From NCBI RefSeq assembly GCF_001632745.1, contig NZ_LQRT01000001.1, positions 62,001 through 126,000 on the forward strand: a DNA stretch of 64,000 nt. Direction: 5' to 3'. Below, in pieces: positions 31,792-40,085 of the stretch; within the stretch, counting starts at the first letter, position 1, and the number at the start of each line of letters is the position of its first letter. The position numbers and the translations under genes were made by a program. This DNA comes from Aquimarina aggregata (GTDB lineage: Bacteria; Bacteroidota; Bacteroidia; Flavobacteriales; Flavobacteriaceae). Below the pieces are notes generated by a model, which did not search any database, had not been told where the DNA came from, and worked only from the letters and a program-made list of their open reading frames with translations.

Positions 31792-32748
31792 TCAGATTGC
31801 CTTTTTAAGTTTCTTATCCTCTTCTTTTTTGGCATATGCCATTGCAGCATCACGAACCCATTTTCCCTCTTCCCAAGCATTAACTCTTGCTGATAATCTT
31901 TCTTTATTACAAGGGCCATGACCTTTTACGACTTGCCAAAATTCATCCCAGTCTATTTCTCCAAAATCATAGTGATTTGTTTCTTCATTCCACTTTAAAT
32001 TTGCATCAGGAATTGTTAATCCTATCAAGTCTGCTTGCGGTACTGTTTGATCTATAAACTGTTGACGCAATTCATCATTAGTTTTTCTTTTTAGTTTCCA
32101 TTTCATTGACTGTTCGGTATGCACCGATTCTGCGTCTGTAGGTCCAAGCATCATTAATGCTGGCCACCACCATCTGTCTAAAGCATCCTGAGCCATTGCT
32201 TTTTGCTCTGGCGTTCCCTTAGCAAGAGTCATCATAATTTCATATCCTTGTCTTTGATGAAAACTTTCTTCCTTACACACTCTTACCATAGCCCTTGCGT
32301 ATGGTCCATAAGACGTGCTGCAAAGTGGTACTTGATTGATAATAGCGGCACCATCTACCAGCCAACCAATGGCTCCTATATCTGCCCAAGTAATCGTTGG
32401 ATAATTAAAAATACTAGAATATTTTGCCTTACCTGTATGTAGTTGATCGTATAACTCATCTCTAGAAATACCTAAAGTTTCACAAGCACTGTATAAATAC
32501 AAACCATGTCCTGCTTCATCTTGTACTTTAGCCAATAATGCTACTTTTCTTCTCATCGATGGGGCTCGGGAAATCCAATTCCCTTCAGGAAGCATTCCTA
32601 CAATTTCAGAATGAGCATGCTGAGAAATCTGACGAATATGGGTTTTTCGATACTTCTCGGGCATCCAATCTTTTGGCTCGATCTTTTCATCTCTGGCAAT
32701 CCTTTGATCAAAGATCTCCTCTAAATTTTTTATTTCTTTTTCGCTCAT
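31792..32748 (-). CDS. paaA: Phenylacetyl-CoA epoxidase catalytic subunit PaaA
   Basis: A 318-residue diiron monooxygenase subunit that adds one oxygen to the ring of phenylacetyl-CoA. Iron-ligand motifs are seen: [19 protein letters not shown] (EAGH) and [15 protein letters not shown] (ESFH), with an earlier Glu in [15 protein letters not shown]. Length matches E. coli PaaA (309). The C-terminal Lys-rich end is slightly longer. It is preceded by paaE rather than followed by it, so the gene order is E-A-B-C-D. Confidence 0.94.
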   Translation of the reverse strand: MSEKEIKNLEEIFDQRIARDEKIEPKDWMPEKYRKTHIRQISQHAHSEIVGMLPEGNWISRAPSMRRKVALLAKVQDEAGHGLYLYSACETLGISRDELYDQLHTGKAKYSSIFNYPTITWADIGAIGWLVDGAAIINQVPLCSTSYGPYARAMVRVCKEESFHQRQGYEIMMTLAKGTPEQKAMAQDALDRWWWPALMMLGPTDAESVHTEQSMKWKLKRKTNDELRQQFIDQTVPQADLIGLTIPDANLKWNEETNHYDFGEIDWDEFWQVVKGHGPCNKERLSARVNAWEEGKWVRDAAMAYAKKEEDKKLKKAI

Positions 32749-32813
32749 AACAATCTGTTTTTATTATGAAAATGAATTCTATTGTATACAATCAAAATGA
32801 TGTAAAAACATCA

Positions 32814-33887
32814 TTACACGTCAAAATCTACAACTACTTTTTCTGTTGTAGGTACTGCTTGGCACGATAGAACTAGACCTTTTGCTACTTCGTCCGGTTC
32901 TAACGCATAATTTATTTTCATTTCTACCTCTCCTTCGATAACTTTACATTTGCAGGTACTACAAACACCACCTTTACATGCATAAGGCAAATCCGCTCCT
33001 GATGCTAGTGCGCCATCTAAGATGTTGTCATAATCATCATCCATTGCAAAGTGAAATTCTTTTCCTCCATCAATAATTGTGACTTCGGTACCGTCGAATT
33101 TATGCTCTGCTACTTCTGCTGCCCGTTTTTGATCTTCTTCTGTTCCTCCAGAAAAGAAGAGCTCATAATTCACTTTATCTTTTGACAAACCTGCATTTAC
33201 CAACTCATCTCTTATTAAAAAAATCATTTCTTCTGGACCGCAAACGAAACATTCATCTATACTTGAGACATCAATAATTTTACTTGTTAACTCTTGTATT
33301 TTTTCTGCAGTAAATCTTCCATTAAGCAATGGTATATCTCTTTGTTCTTTAGTTAAGAAATAAAATATCTCTAACCGGCCAAAGTACTTATTTCTAAGTG
33401 CTTCTATCTCTTCTTTAAAGATAATTGATTTAGCGTTTCGATTCAAATAAAACAGTTTAAAAGTACTATTTGGCTCTTTGGCCAAATGGGTTTTAATAAT
33501 CGACAACACAGGAGTAATACCACTACCAGCAGCAAAAGTTATGTAGTTTTTTGCTTTCGCAGGCTCTACTTCAACAAAGAAATTTCCTAAAGGAGGCATT
33601 AAATCTATAAAATCACCTTCTTTAAGAATATCATTCGCGTAATTCGAGAACACTCCTCCATTTATTCTTTTAACAGCAACCTGCCATTTGTTTTCAACAG
33701 GGCTTGAACATAGAGAATACGATCGTCTAACCTCGTCACCATTAATCAAAGTTTTTAGCGTAAGGTGTTGACCTTGCTTATACAAAAACTGTTCTTTTAA
33801 CTCTTCAGGAATGTCAAAAGTAATCGAAGTGCAATCCTTAGTTTCTTTTGTTAATCGAGAAACTCGTATGGGATAAAAATCAGTCAT
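32814..33887 (-). CDS. paaE: Phenylacetyl-CoA epoxidase reductase PaaE
   Basis: A 357-residue reductase that passes electrons from NADPH to PaaA. It has an FNR-type FAD domain (RRSYSLCSSP), an NAD(P) domain (TFAAGSGITPVLSIIKT, CFVCGPEEMI) and a C-terminal plant-type 2Fe-2S domain (PYACKGGVCSTCKCKVIEGE with a last Cys in VLSCQAVP). It is the first gene of the operon; its promoter region carries a perfect palindrome. Confidence 0.93.
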   Translation of the reverse strand: MTDFYPIRVSRLTKETKDCTSITFDIPEELKEQFLYKQGQHLTLKTLINGDEVRRSYSLCSSPVENKWQVAVKRINGGVFSNYANDILKEGDFIDLMPPLGNFFVEVEPAKAKNYITFAAGSGITPVLSIIKTHLAKEPNSTFKLFYLNRNAKSIIFKEEIEALRNKYFGRLEIFYFLTKEQRDIPLLNGRFTAEKIQELTSKIIDVSSIDECFVCGPEEMIFLIRDELVNAGLSKDKVNYELFFSGGTEEDQKRAAEVAEHKFDGTEVTIIDGGKEFHFAMDDDYDNILDGALASGADLPYACKGGVCSTCKCKVIEGEVEMKINYALEPDEVAKGLVLSCQAVPTTEKVVVDFDV

Positions 33888-33919
33888 ACAGTTTATTTAA
33901 CTAAAACGTTATAGTAGAA

Positions 33920-33963
33920 CAAAACTAACAATTGTTAGTTTTATATACAAACTAATTGTTTGT
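33920..33963 (-). promoter_or_regulatory. Predicted paa operon promoter overlapped by a perfect palindrome
   Basis: On the minus strand a TTG (complement of 33948-33950) lies 20 bases before TAGTTTTG (complement of 33920-33927). This fits the Flavobacterium TTG-N17-23-TAnnTTTG promoter exactly. The -7 element is inside a perfect 22-bp palindrome (33921-33942, half-site AAAACTAACAA). A second inverted repeat, ACAAAC-N5-GTTTGT at 33947-33963, covers the -33 element. The predicted transcription start is about 25 bases before paaE. Binding by the TetR protein encoded next door would block RNA polymerase; that part is inference. Confidence 0.7.
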
Positions 33964-33990
33964 TAATTTTTTACCGCAGCGGATTATTAC

Positions 33991-34560
33991 CTATACAATC
34001 CCCTTAAGTAGAACAGACATCATATCACGTTTAAGTATGTCTGCATCGATATTTTTTTGTTTGGGATACCATAAATAAAGAGTTCTAAGCGTTGACAATG
34101 TTGAAAACACCATTATCTCAATATTATACGATTTAATATCCCCTTTATCTACACCTTTATACACTATGTTTCTAAAACTTTCTTCATATTCATGCCTCAT
34201 TTTTTCAAAATATTGAAGGTTTTCTTCTTCTAAATGCATCCAATCATTATTTAGAGAAGCTAATCCATCTGAATTCCTTAACGTAACATCTATATGCAGG
34301 TTTATTATGTTTTGTAGTTTCTGAATTGCATTTTGATCAGAATTTGCAATTTGATTCATACCTGTTGTAAATTCTTCTGCTAAATCAATAATGATCGTAG
34401 AGAGTATCTCTTGTTTTGATTGTATATGATTGTACAAACTTGCAGCTTTAATCCCCATAGCTTTAGCTAAGTCTCTCATGGTAACTGCACTGTATCCTTT
34501 TTCTTTAAAAAGTATTGCGGCTGCATTAATTATTTCTTGCTTTCTGCTTTCGGGTCTCAT
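33991..34560 (-). CDS. TetR/AcrR family regulator, probable paa repressor
   Basis: A 189-residue regulator with an N-terminal helix-turn-helix (TMRDLAKAMGIKAASLYNHI) and an all-alpha ligand domain of low conservation. It is codirectional with paaE and about 100 bp upstream of it, and the gap holds a TetR-style perfect palindrome on the predicted paa promoter. By analogy with PaaR-type TetR repressors, phenylacetyl-CoA is the likely inducer, but the ligand is not shown by sequence. The ACTAA-N6-TTAGT site before the E2 gene may be a second target. Confidence 0.82.
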   Translation of the reverse strand: MRPESRKQEIINAAAILFKEKGYSAVTMRDLAKAMGIKAASLYNHIQSKQEILSTIIIDLAEEFTTGMNQIANSDQNAIQKLQNIINLHIDVTLRNSDGLASLNNDWMHLEEENLQYFEKMRHEYEESFRNIVYKGVDKGDIKSYNIEIMVFSTLSTLRTLYLWYPKQKNIDADILKRDMMSVLLKGIV

Positions 34561-34787
34561 TGATTGTTAAGTATTAGTTTTTATAGAATATAGGGTTGTT
34601 CATATCTTATTTTTAAACCGCATGACTATATCATTTTGACGAATTATACTACAACATAGTCTTTATCACAATTACCAAAAATAAATTTTAATCTCTTATA
34701 ATACATATTTTTACAAATAAAAACCTAGATTATCGTAATTTAACTGCTTTAACCATATCTTAATTATTCATTAACCCTATACTACAC

Positions 34788-35225
34788 ATGAAGCACTTAT
34801 TTATTATTTTACTTTTCTTCACTTTCTCAAATACGAAAAATTGCAACAATAAAAAAACTACTGATATTCATAAAGACCAAACAATCCAGGAAACAATACC
34901 ATCCAAATTTTATATTATCACTCTTAATGGAAAAGATATTTCAGAAGAAAAACTTCATATTACATTTGACAAAAAAAGTAATTCAACCTATGGGTTTAGC
35001 GGCTGTAATACTTTTTCGTGCTCATACACCGATAATAAAGAAATAGTTTCTTTTGAATCTCCGATTAGTACCAAAATGTATTGCGAAAAGAAAATTAAAT
35101 TAGAAGACAGTTTTCTTAAGAGCATCATACAATCAAAAAGCAAACATATAAAACAAGACTCTTTATTTTTAAGAGATAAAAACAAAAAAGTTTTAATCAG
35201 TGGAATACGCGCAAAAGAAGAATAA
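34788..35225 (+). CDS. META-domain (HslJ-like) protein
   Basis: A 145-residue exported protein with a signal-like N-terminus (MKHLFIILLFFTFSNTKNC), where Cys19 may be lipidated although the lipobox is poor. The META domain is recognised by YGFSGCNTFSCSYT and STKMYCEKKIKLEDSFLKSI. HslJ of E. coli is linked to novobiocin resistance and heat shock, and the biochemical role of the family is unknown. The gene stands alone between the divergent TetR gene and a convergent protease gene. Confidence 0.72.
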   Translation: MKHLFIILLFFTFSNTKNCNNKKTTDIHKDQTIQETIPSKFYIITLNGKDISEEKLHITFDKKSNSTYGFSGCNTFSCSYTDNKEIVSFESPISTKMYCEKKIKLEDSFLKSIIQSKSKHIKQDSLFLRDKNKKVLISGIRAKEE

Positions 35226-35241
35226 GGAATCAATCCTAAAA

Positions 35242-36918
35242 TTAGCGCAACACTTTTTTTGTAAAAGACGTTCTATTAGAAGTATTAGTAATATAAACAA
35301 AATACATTCCAGGAGCCCTATCTGTCATATCGATAATTTTTTCGTCAGTTGATAATTGACCTGTCTCAATAGTGCGTCCTGCTATATCAAAGATACTAAA
35401 ACCTAGTACTTTTCTAGCGCCATTCTTGATGGTGACTGTAGATCTAGAAACATCAAAAAACACATCAACTTCTCCAGCTTCGATAGGAGGATTAACTCCT
35501 CCTCCGTTTTCTATTTCCTGAGTAAACGTATCTAAAGTAGTTTTTCCGGTATTCGTAGGATCTAACCAATTTGAAAGTCTTGTTGCATCGGTTGTTCCAA
35601 AATCCCAAGAAACATCAAATCGCCCATAAAAATCCGGATCACCATTATCATTTACACCATCGCATGCCGCAGTACCACCAGAAAGCTTTCCTATAATCCT
35701 ACCTTGTGGATCAAAAAGAGCAGACCCTGACGAGCCTCTTTCGGTAACTCCAAGGTCCCAATCTGTTATATTCCAAACTTCTGTGGTAGGGTTACCATTA
35801 AAATTAACAACTCCTTGGGTAGGTGCTTGATCATATCTACATACTTTCATAATATCTCCTGAAGGGTGATGTATCCCCACCACAAAACTTGGAGCTGTAC
35901 CGCTACGATCCCAACCTGCCCATTCTAGATCCCATGCTGGATCTAATCCTCCATCCAGATTTAATAGTTTCATATCAGACTCACTATTAGATGCTAATAA
36001 CGTTGCACCACTAGTCGTCTGATTAACCGTGGCATCAGGACTATTTGCTGTTGTTGAACAAGAAGGAGTTGGACTTATCCAATTAAAACGAAATGCCCAA
36101 GTCGCTGTTGATCCTGAATCACAATGATTTGCCGTTAGGAAATACGGAGCCTTATCATTTCTTGTATTATTTATCAATGTTCCAGTACAAACAAATCCAT
36201 TAAGAACAATAAACCCTACCGACTTCTTTAATTCATTTTTTAAAGCTTCAAAATCAGAACCTACAGGACAATCAACATCTTGATTACAATCCCCAGAACT
36301 CCCAAGGGCCTTTGCCTGTACTTCGGCATCTGTTACAGATCGATAACCGTGTATTACTTTAGAAATATTCAACATTCCTTTTCCTCTCACTTTTCTAGGC
36401 TCATAATACTCTACCCAAATATCATCTCCTTCAACCAACCAAGTTCCTAGCATTTCATCAGGCCGATTAAATATATTTGTATACGCCCCTAAAAGATCTG
36501 TTTTATCATCATTATATAAGTATACTGTACCTCCTCTAGGGATTTTATAGGTATTAAAAACAACATTTATTGTTTTGGCCCCATCAGAAACAATATTAAT
36601 TCTCCAGATTCTATCTCCATTTGGAAGTTCATCCCAAACCCCAGCATTTTTAAACCCTAAATCTACCTGGAGCTCATGTCCAAATCGAAAAGGCACACCC
36701 TGTTTTTGATCATTTATTGCATCTTCTGCTTTGATTTTATCCATATCAAAAGTCTCCATTATCTCTGGAGTTATACTCTTTTTGCTTATTAGATTATAAC
36801 TATGCGGGACTCCTTCATTAGTGATTTGTGCATCAACCATTCCAAAAGCAAAAAACAATACTATTATCAAAACATTATATCTCACAACTCTATTTTTATC
36901 TAAATCAAATTTAATCAT
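35242..36918 (-). CDS. Secreted trypsin-like (lysyl endopeptidase-type) serine protease with type IX sorting domain
   Basis: A 558-residue exported protease. A signal peptide (LIIVLFFAFGMVDAQ) precedes a long pro-region, followed by the S1 catalytic domain with H265 in LTANHCDSGS, D315 in SESDMKLLN and S397 in TERGSSGSALFD. Multiple Cys suggest disulfides. The layout resembles Achromobacter/Lysobacter lysyl endopeptidases, but I cannot confirm Lys specificity. The C-terminal 80 residues (GFSIFDIAGRTIETG, PGMYFVYITNTSNRTSFTKK) are a type IX sorting domain. Confidence 0.85.
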   Translation of the reverse strand: MIKFDLDKNRVVRYNVLIIVLFFAFGMVDAQITNEGVPHSYNLISKKSITPEIMETFDMDKIKAEDAINDQKQGVPFRFGHELQVDLGFKNAGVWDELPNGDRIWRINIVSDGAKTINVVFNTYKIPRGGTVYLYNDDKTDLLGAYTNIFNRPDEMLGTWLVEGDDIWVEYYEPRKVRGKGMLNISKVIHGYRSVTDAEVQAKALGSSGDCNQDVDCPVGSDFEALKNELKKSVGFIVLNGFVCTGTLINNTRNDKAPYFLTANHCDSGSTATWAFRFNWISPTPSCSTTANSPDATVNQTTSGATLLASNSESDMKLLNLDGGLDPAWDLEWAGWDRSGTAPSFVVGIHHPSGDIMKVCRYDQAPTQGVVNFNGNPTTEVWNITDWDLGVTERGSSGSALFDPQGRIIGKLSGGTAACDGVNDNGDPDFYGRFDVSWDFGTTDATRLSNWLDPTNTGKTTLDTFTQEIENGGGVNPPIEAGEVDVFFDVSRSTVTIKNGARKVLGFSIFDIAGRTIETGQLSTDEKIIDMTDRAPGMYFVYITNTSNRTSFTKKVLR

Positions 36919-37298
36919 TTAAAAATAACATGAAATTATCTTAACTTTTAATTTTGTAAATTCTTGTATGTTATAACAGGATATTTTACAGAATTAAAAT
37001 TACCAACTACTACATCTTGATTGTCTTGTAGTATAACGTATAATTTTACTATTTAAGTACATCTTTCTATTATATAACACATTAACACCAAAACACCCTA
37101 CTCTTTTTTTAATTTTTTAATCAGCCAGTTATGTATTCTGTCTGGATAAAAAGACAGAATAACGCAAGGGTAGTTTCAGAAATTCACTAAAGATTAACAT
37201 TTATGATGAAATTCTAGATCATTTCTACTTTTATATTCGCCATATTAAATAAAACCACTATTTTCCCATTCTATTATAGTTGAATAAAACATTTTTTT
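36919..37298. promoter_or_regulatory. Divergent intergenic region with a stem-loop upstream of the hydroxylase
   Basis: The 380-bp gap must carry promoters for the protease (minus) and the aromatic hydroxylase (plus). The one clear structure is a perfect 9-bp stem, TATTCTGTC (37134-37142) with GACAGAATA (37153-37161) around a 10-base loop, 137 bp before the hydroxylase start. It has no T-tract, so it could be a regulator site or an mRNA leader element rather than a terminator. Confidence 0.45.
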
Positions 37299-39059
37299 AT
37301 GTCGCAAACCATAACTTCTAATCCTTTAATTGATAGGTTACCTGCACACTTGAAGCAATTCATAAAGCCTCAAAATTATGAAGAGTACACCCCAATTAAT
37401 CAAGCTGTTTGGAGATATGTAATGCGTAAAAATGTTACTTCTCTCAGTAAGGTTGCACATAAATCATATTTAAAAGGTCTTGAAAAAACTGGAATTTCAG
37501 TAGATGATATCCCAAGTATGTATGGCATGAACAGGATTCTAAAAGAAATTGGGTGGGCTGCTGTGGCTGTAGACGGTTTTATTCCTCCTAATGCTTTTAT
37601 GGAGTTTCAGGCTTATAACATTCTAGTTATTGCATCTGATATAAGACAATTAGAAAATATAGAATACACTCCTGCTCCTGATATCATACATGAAGCTGCA
37701 GGACACGCACCTATTATTGCGAATCCAGATTATGCTGAGTATCTAAGGCGTTTTGGAAAAATTGGCTGCAAAGCTATTTCTTCTAAAAAAGACTATGAGA
37801 TGTATGAAGCAGTTCGTAAACTTTCAATTTTAAAAGAAGCATCAAATATTGATCAAAATGATATTGACAATGCAGAAAAAAAAGTAGAAGCGTTGCAAAA
37901 TCAAAAATCAACACCTTCTGAAATGGCTTTAATTAGAAACCTGCATTGGTGGACAGTTGAATACGGATTGATAGGTACTACAGAAGATCCAAAAATATAT
38001 GGTGCTGGACTCTTGTCATCTATTGGAGAGAGCGAGTGGTGTATGACCGACAATGTAAAAAAAATATCATACTCTCCAGAAGCAGCTTTTCAGGATTTTG
38101 ATATTACAAAACCCCAACCGCAATTATTTGTGACACCTGATTTTGCGTATTTATGTCAAGTCTTAGAAGAATTTGCAGATACTATGGCCTTACGGAAAGG
38201 CGGACACAGGGGACTTGCCAAACTTATTGAATCAGAGAATCTAGGAACTATAGAATTAAGCACAGGGTTACAAGTTTCGGGAATATTTAATCGAATGATT
38301 AAAAATGAAGACAATGAAGTCATCTATTTTGAAACCAAAGGTCCAACAGCAATATCTTTTAGAGAAAAAGAACTTATTGGACACGGAGTTGATACGCATT
38401 CTAATGGTTTTAGATCTCCTATTGGAAAATTAAAAGGCATTAACCTTGCTATCGAAAACATGTCTCCTCGAGACCTAAAAGCATATAACTTTTACGATGG
38501 TGAATATATAGAATTTGAGTTTGAAAGCGGAATTACTGTAGCAGGGAACAATATCACAGGAATGAGAAACGTACAAGGCGAATTGATTTTGATTCAGTTT
38601 AGTGAATGTACCATTAAATACAAAGACGAATTTTTATTTAAACCTGAATGGGGAACTTTTGATTTAGCTGTTGGTAAAGAAATTGTTTCTGCTTTCTCGG
38701 GACCAGCAGATGATAATTCTTTTGACTTGGTAACACATGTTTCAACTACTACGACTGTGAAACAAGAACATAGCTCTGAACAAAATGAATTGCATGAACT
38801 CTATGCATCGGTGCGGAACATTCGTAATGGTGAAAATTCAAAATTTTCGTTAGAAGCTATTTTTGAAATTATTGAAAAAGATCATCAAAACGACTGGTTA
38901 CTATCGTTGGAAATCTATGAATTGGTTCATGATAGGGATCCAAAATTTACGTCTCAAATTTTAAAATATCTTAATGAATTAAAACTCAAAAGAACTGAAA
39001 TAAAACACCTAATCGACAGTGGTTTAGAAATAATTGATAAAGATCTTACAATTGCCTAA
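37299..39059 (+). CDS. Aromatic amino acid (phenylalanine) 4-hydroxylase with C-terminal extension
   Basis: An iron- and pterin-dependent hydroxylase expected to convert phenylalanine to tyrosine. The catalytic core has PDIIHEAAGHAPII with H131 and H136 as iron ligands and WWTVEYGL with E221 as the third ligand, matching the HxxxxH...E site of the family. It has 586 residues, whereas many bacterial phenylalanine hydroxylases have about 260-300; the extra C-terminal half (residues about 300-586, EFEFESGITVAGNNITGMRN and a helical tail) resembles no domain I know and is typical of long Bacteroidota members. It sits 3 kb from the paa operon, which suggests nearby control of phenylalanine fate. 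Confidence 0.87.
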   Translation: MSQTITSNPLIDRLPAHLKQFIKPQNYEEYTPINQAVWRYVMRKNVTSLSKVAHKSYLKGLEKTGISVDDIPSMYGMNRILKEIGWAAVAVDGFIPPNAFMEFQAYNILVIASDIRQLENIEYTPAPDIIHEAAGHAPIIANPDYAEYLRRFGKIGCKAISSKKDYEMYEAVRKLSILKEASNIDQNDIDNAEKKVEALQNQKSTPSEMALIRNLHWWTVEYGLIGTTEDPKIYGAGLLSSIGESEWCMTDNVKKISYSPEAAFQDFDITKPQPQLFVTPDFAYLCQVLEEFADTMALRKGGHRGLAKLIESENLGTIELSTGLQVSGIFNRMIKNEDNEVIYFETKGPTAISFREKELIGHGVDTHSNGFRSPIGKLKGINLAIENMSPRDLKAYNFYDGEYIEFEFESGITVAGNNITGMRNVQGELILIQFSECTIKYKDEFLFKPEWGTFDLAVGKEIVSAFSGPADDNSFDLVTHVSTTTTVKQEHSSEQNELHELYASVRNIRNGENSKFSLEAIFEIIEKDHQNDWLLSLEIYELVHDRDPKFTSQILKYLNELKLKRTEIKHLIDSGLEIIDKDLTIA

Positions 39060-39072
39060 TTAAGGTTTCTTG

Positions 39073-40020
39073 TTAAAAATCCATAAAAGGATATTCAGCT
39101 TGGAGCTGATTCTTTTTTGACCATAATTTTTCCAAAAACATATTATGTTGTTTACTGTTAGGATTAAATGCACGATGCGCTAATCCTTTTTGGATTTCTT
39201 CGACTTCGCGCATTGTTTTTTTCACTTTTTCTTCGAACCAAACTTCTAAAAAACGTTCCCAAATATACTGAATAGCAGTTTCACTAGGGTGAATCATATC
39301 TGCATTATAAAAACGATAATCACGCAATTCATCCATCACAATCTCGTATGAAGGAAAATAAACCAACTCATCAATAGCATCCTTTACTCCATGAACAGCA
39401 GCTATCAGATGAGATTTACTTCTATTATTCTCTATAACTCCATCTTTAATATGTCTTACAGGAGAAACTGTACATATTATTTTGGCCTTAGCATTTACAC
39501 TTTTTATTAAATTGATACTATTCTGAAGGCATTGTTCTATTTCAGAAACAGATAATAATTGTTTTTCAAATTCTCTTTGCGGTATTTTATGACAATTAGC
39601 TACCACCATATCCAAAGATTTTAATCTATATACCCAAGAAGTGCCAAGAGTGATAAAAATATGTGTAGATGACGCTATTTTTTTTCTTGCTTGAGTCAAG
39701 GCAGTATTTAAACGCTTACATAATGCATCTTGACTTGAGTCACTTAAAGACGAGTGCGCATCAAAACAGTGCCATTGCTCATTATGATAAAACAAATCTG
39801 TTTCTGTATATATTTCACCTTGGGTAGCCATCCAAAGAAAAGTTTCTATGGCTTTAGGGTGAAACAAAATCCCAAATGGATTGATTTCATTCTTAAATTT
39901 ATAATACTCAAATTTCTCTCCAATATTCTCTGCAAAACAAGAACCGAGCATAAACAATTCTGACTCGTAATCGATTTTTTGATCTTGGGGATCTACTTTT
40001 ATTTTTGTCTGTAGGTTCAT
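39073..40020 (-). CDS. GSCFA domain protein
   Basis: A 315-residue cytoplasmic protein of the GSCFA family, named after the motif seen here as FMLGSCFAENIGEKF near residue 30. FITLGTSWVYR, ICTVSPVRHIKDG and ADMIHPSETAIQYIWERF are consistent with an SGNH/GDSL-like hydrolase fold, with the HPSE block as the last element. No enzyme activity is established for the family. It converges with the hydroxylase gene, 13 bp between stops. Confidence 0.82.
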   Translation of the reverse strand: MNLQTKIKVDPQDQKIDYESELFMLGSCFAENIGEKFEYYKFKNEINPFGILFHPKAIETFLWMATQGEIYTETDLFYHNEQWHCFDAHSSLSDSSQDALCKRLNTALTQARKKIASSTHIFITLGTSWVYRLKSLDMVVANCHKIPQREFEKQLLSVSEIEQCLQNSINLIKSVNAKAKIICTVSPVRHIKDGVIENNRSKSHLIAAVHGVKDAIDELVYFPSYEIVMDELRDYRFYNADMIHPSETAIQYIWERFLEVWFEEKVKKTMREVEEIQKGLAHRAFNPNSKQHNMFLEKLWSKKNQLQAEYPFMDF

Positions 40021-40085
40021 AGTATTCTGTTTCTCGCTAAGTCACTAAAAAGATACATATAATCTGCTAAGGACTTAGCGTGAAT

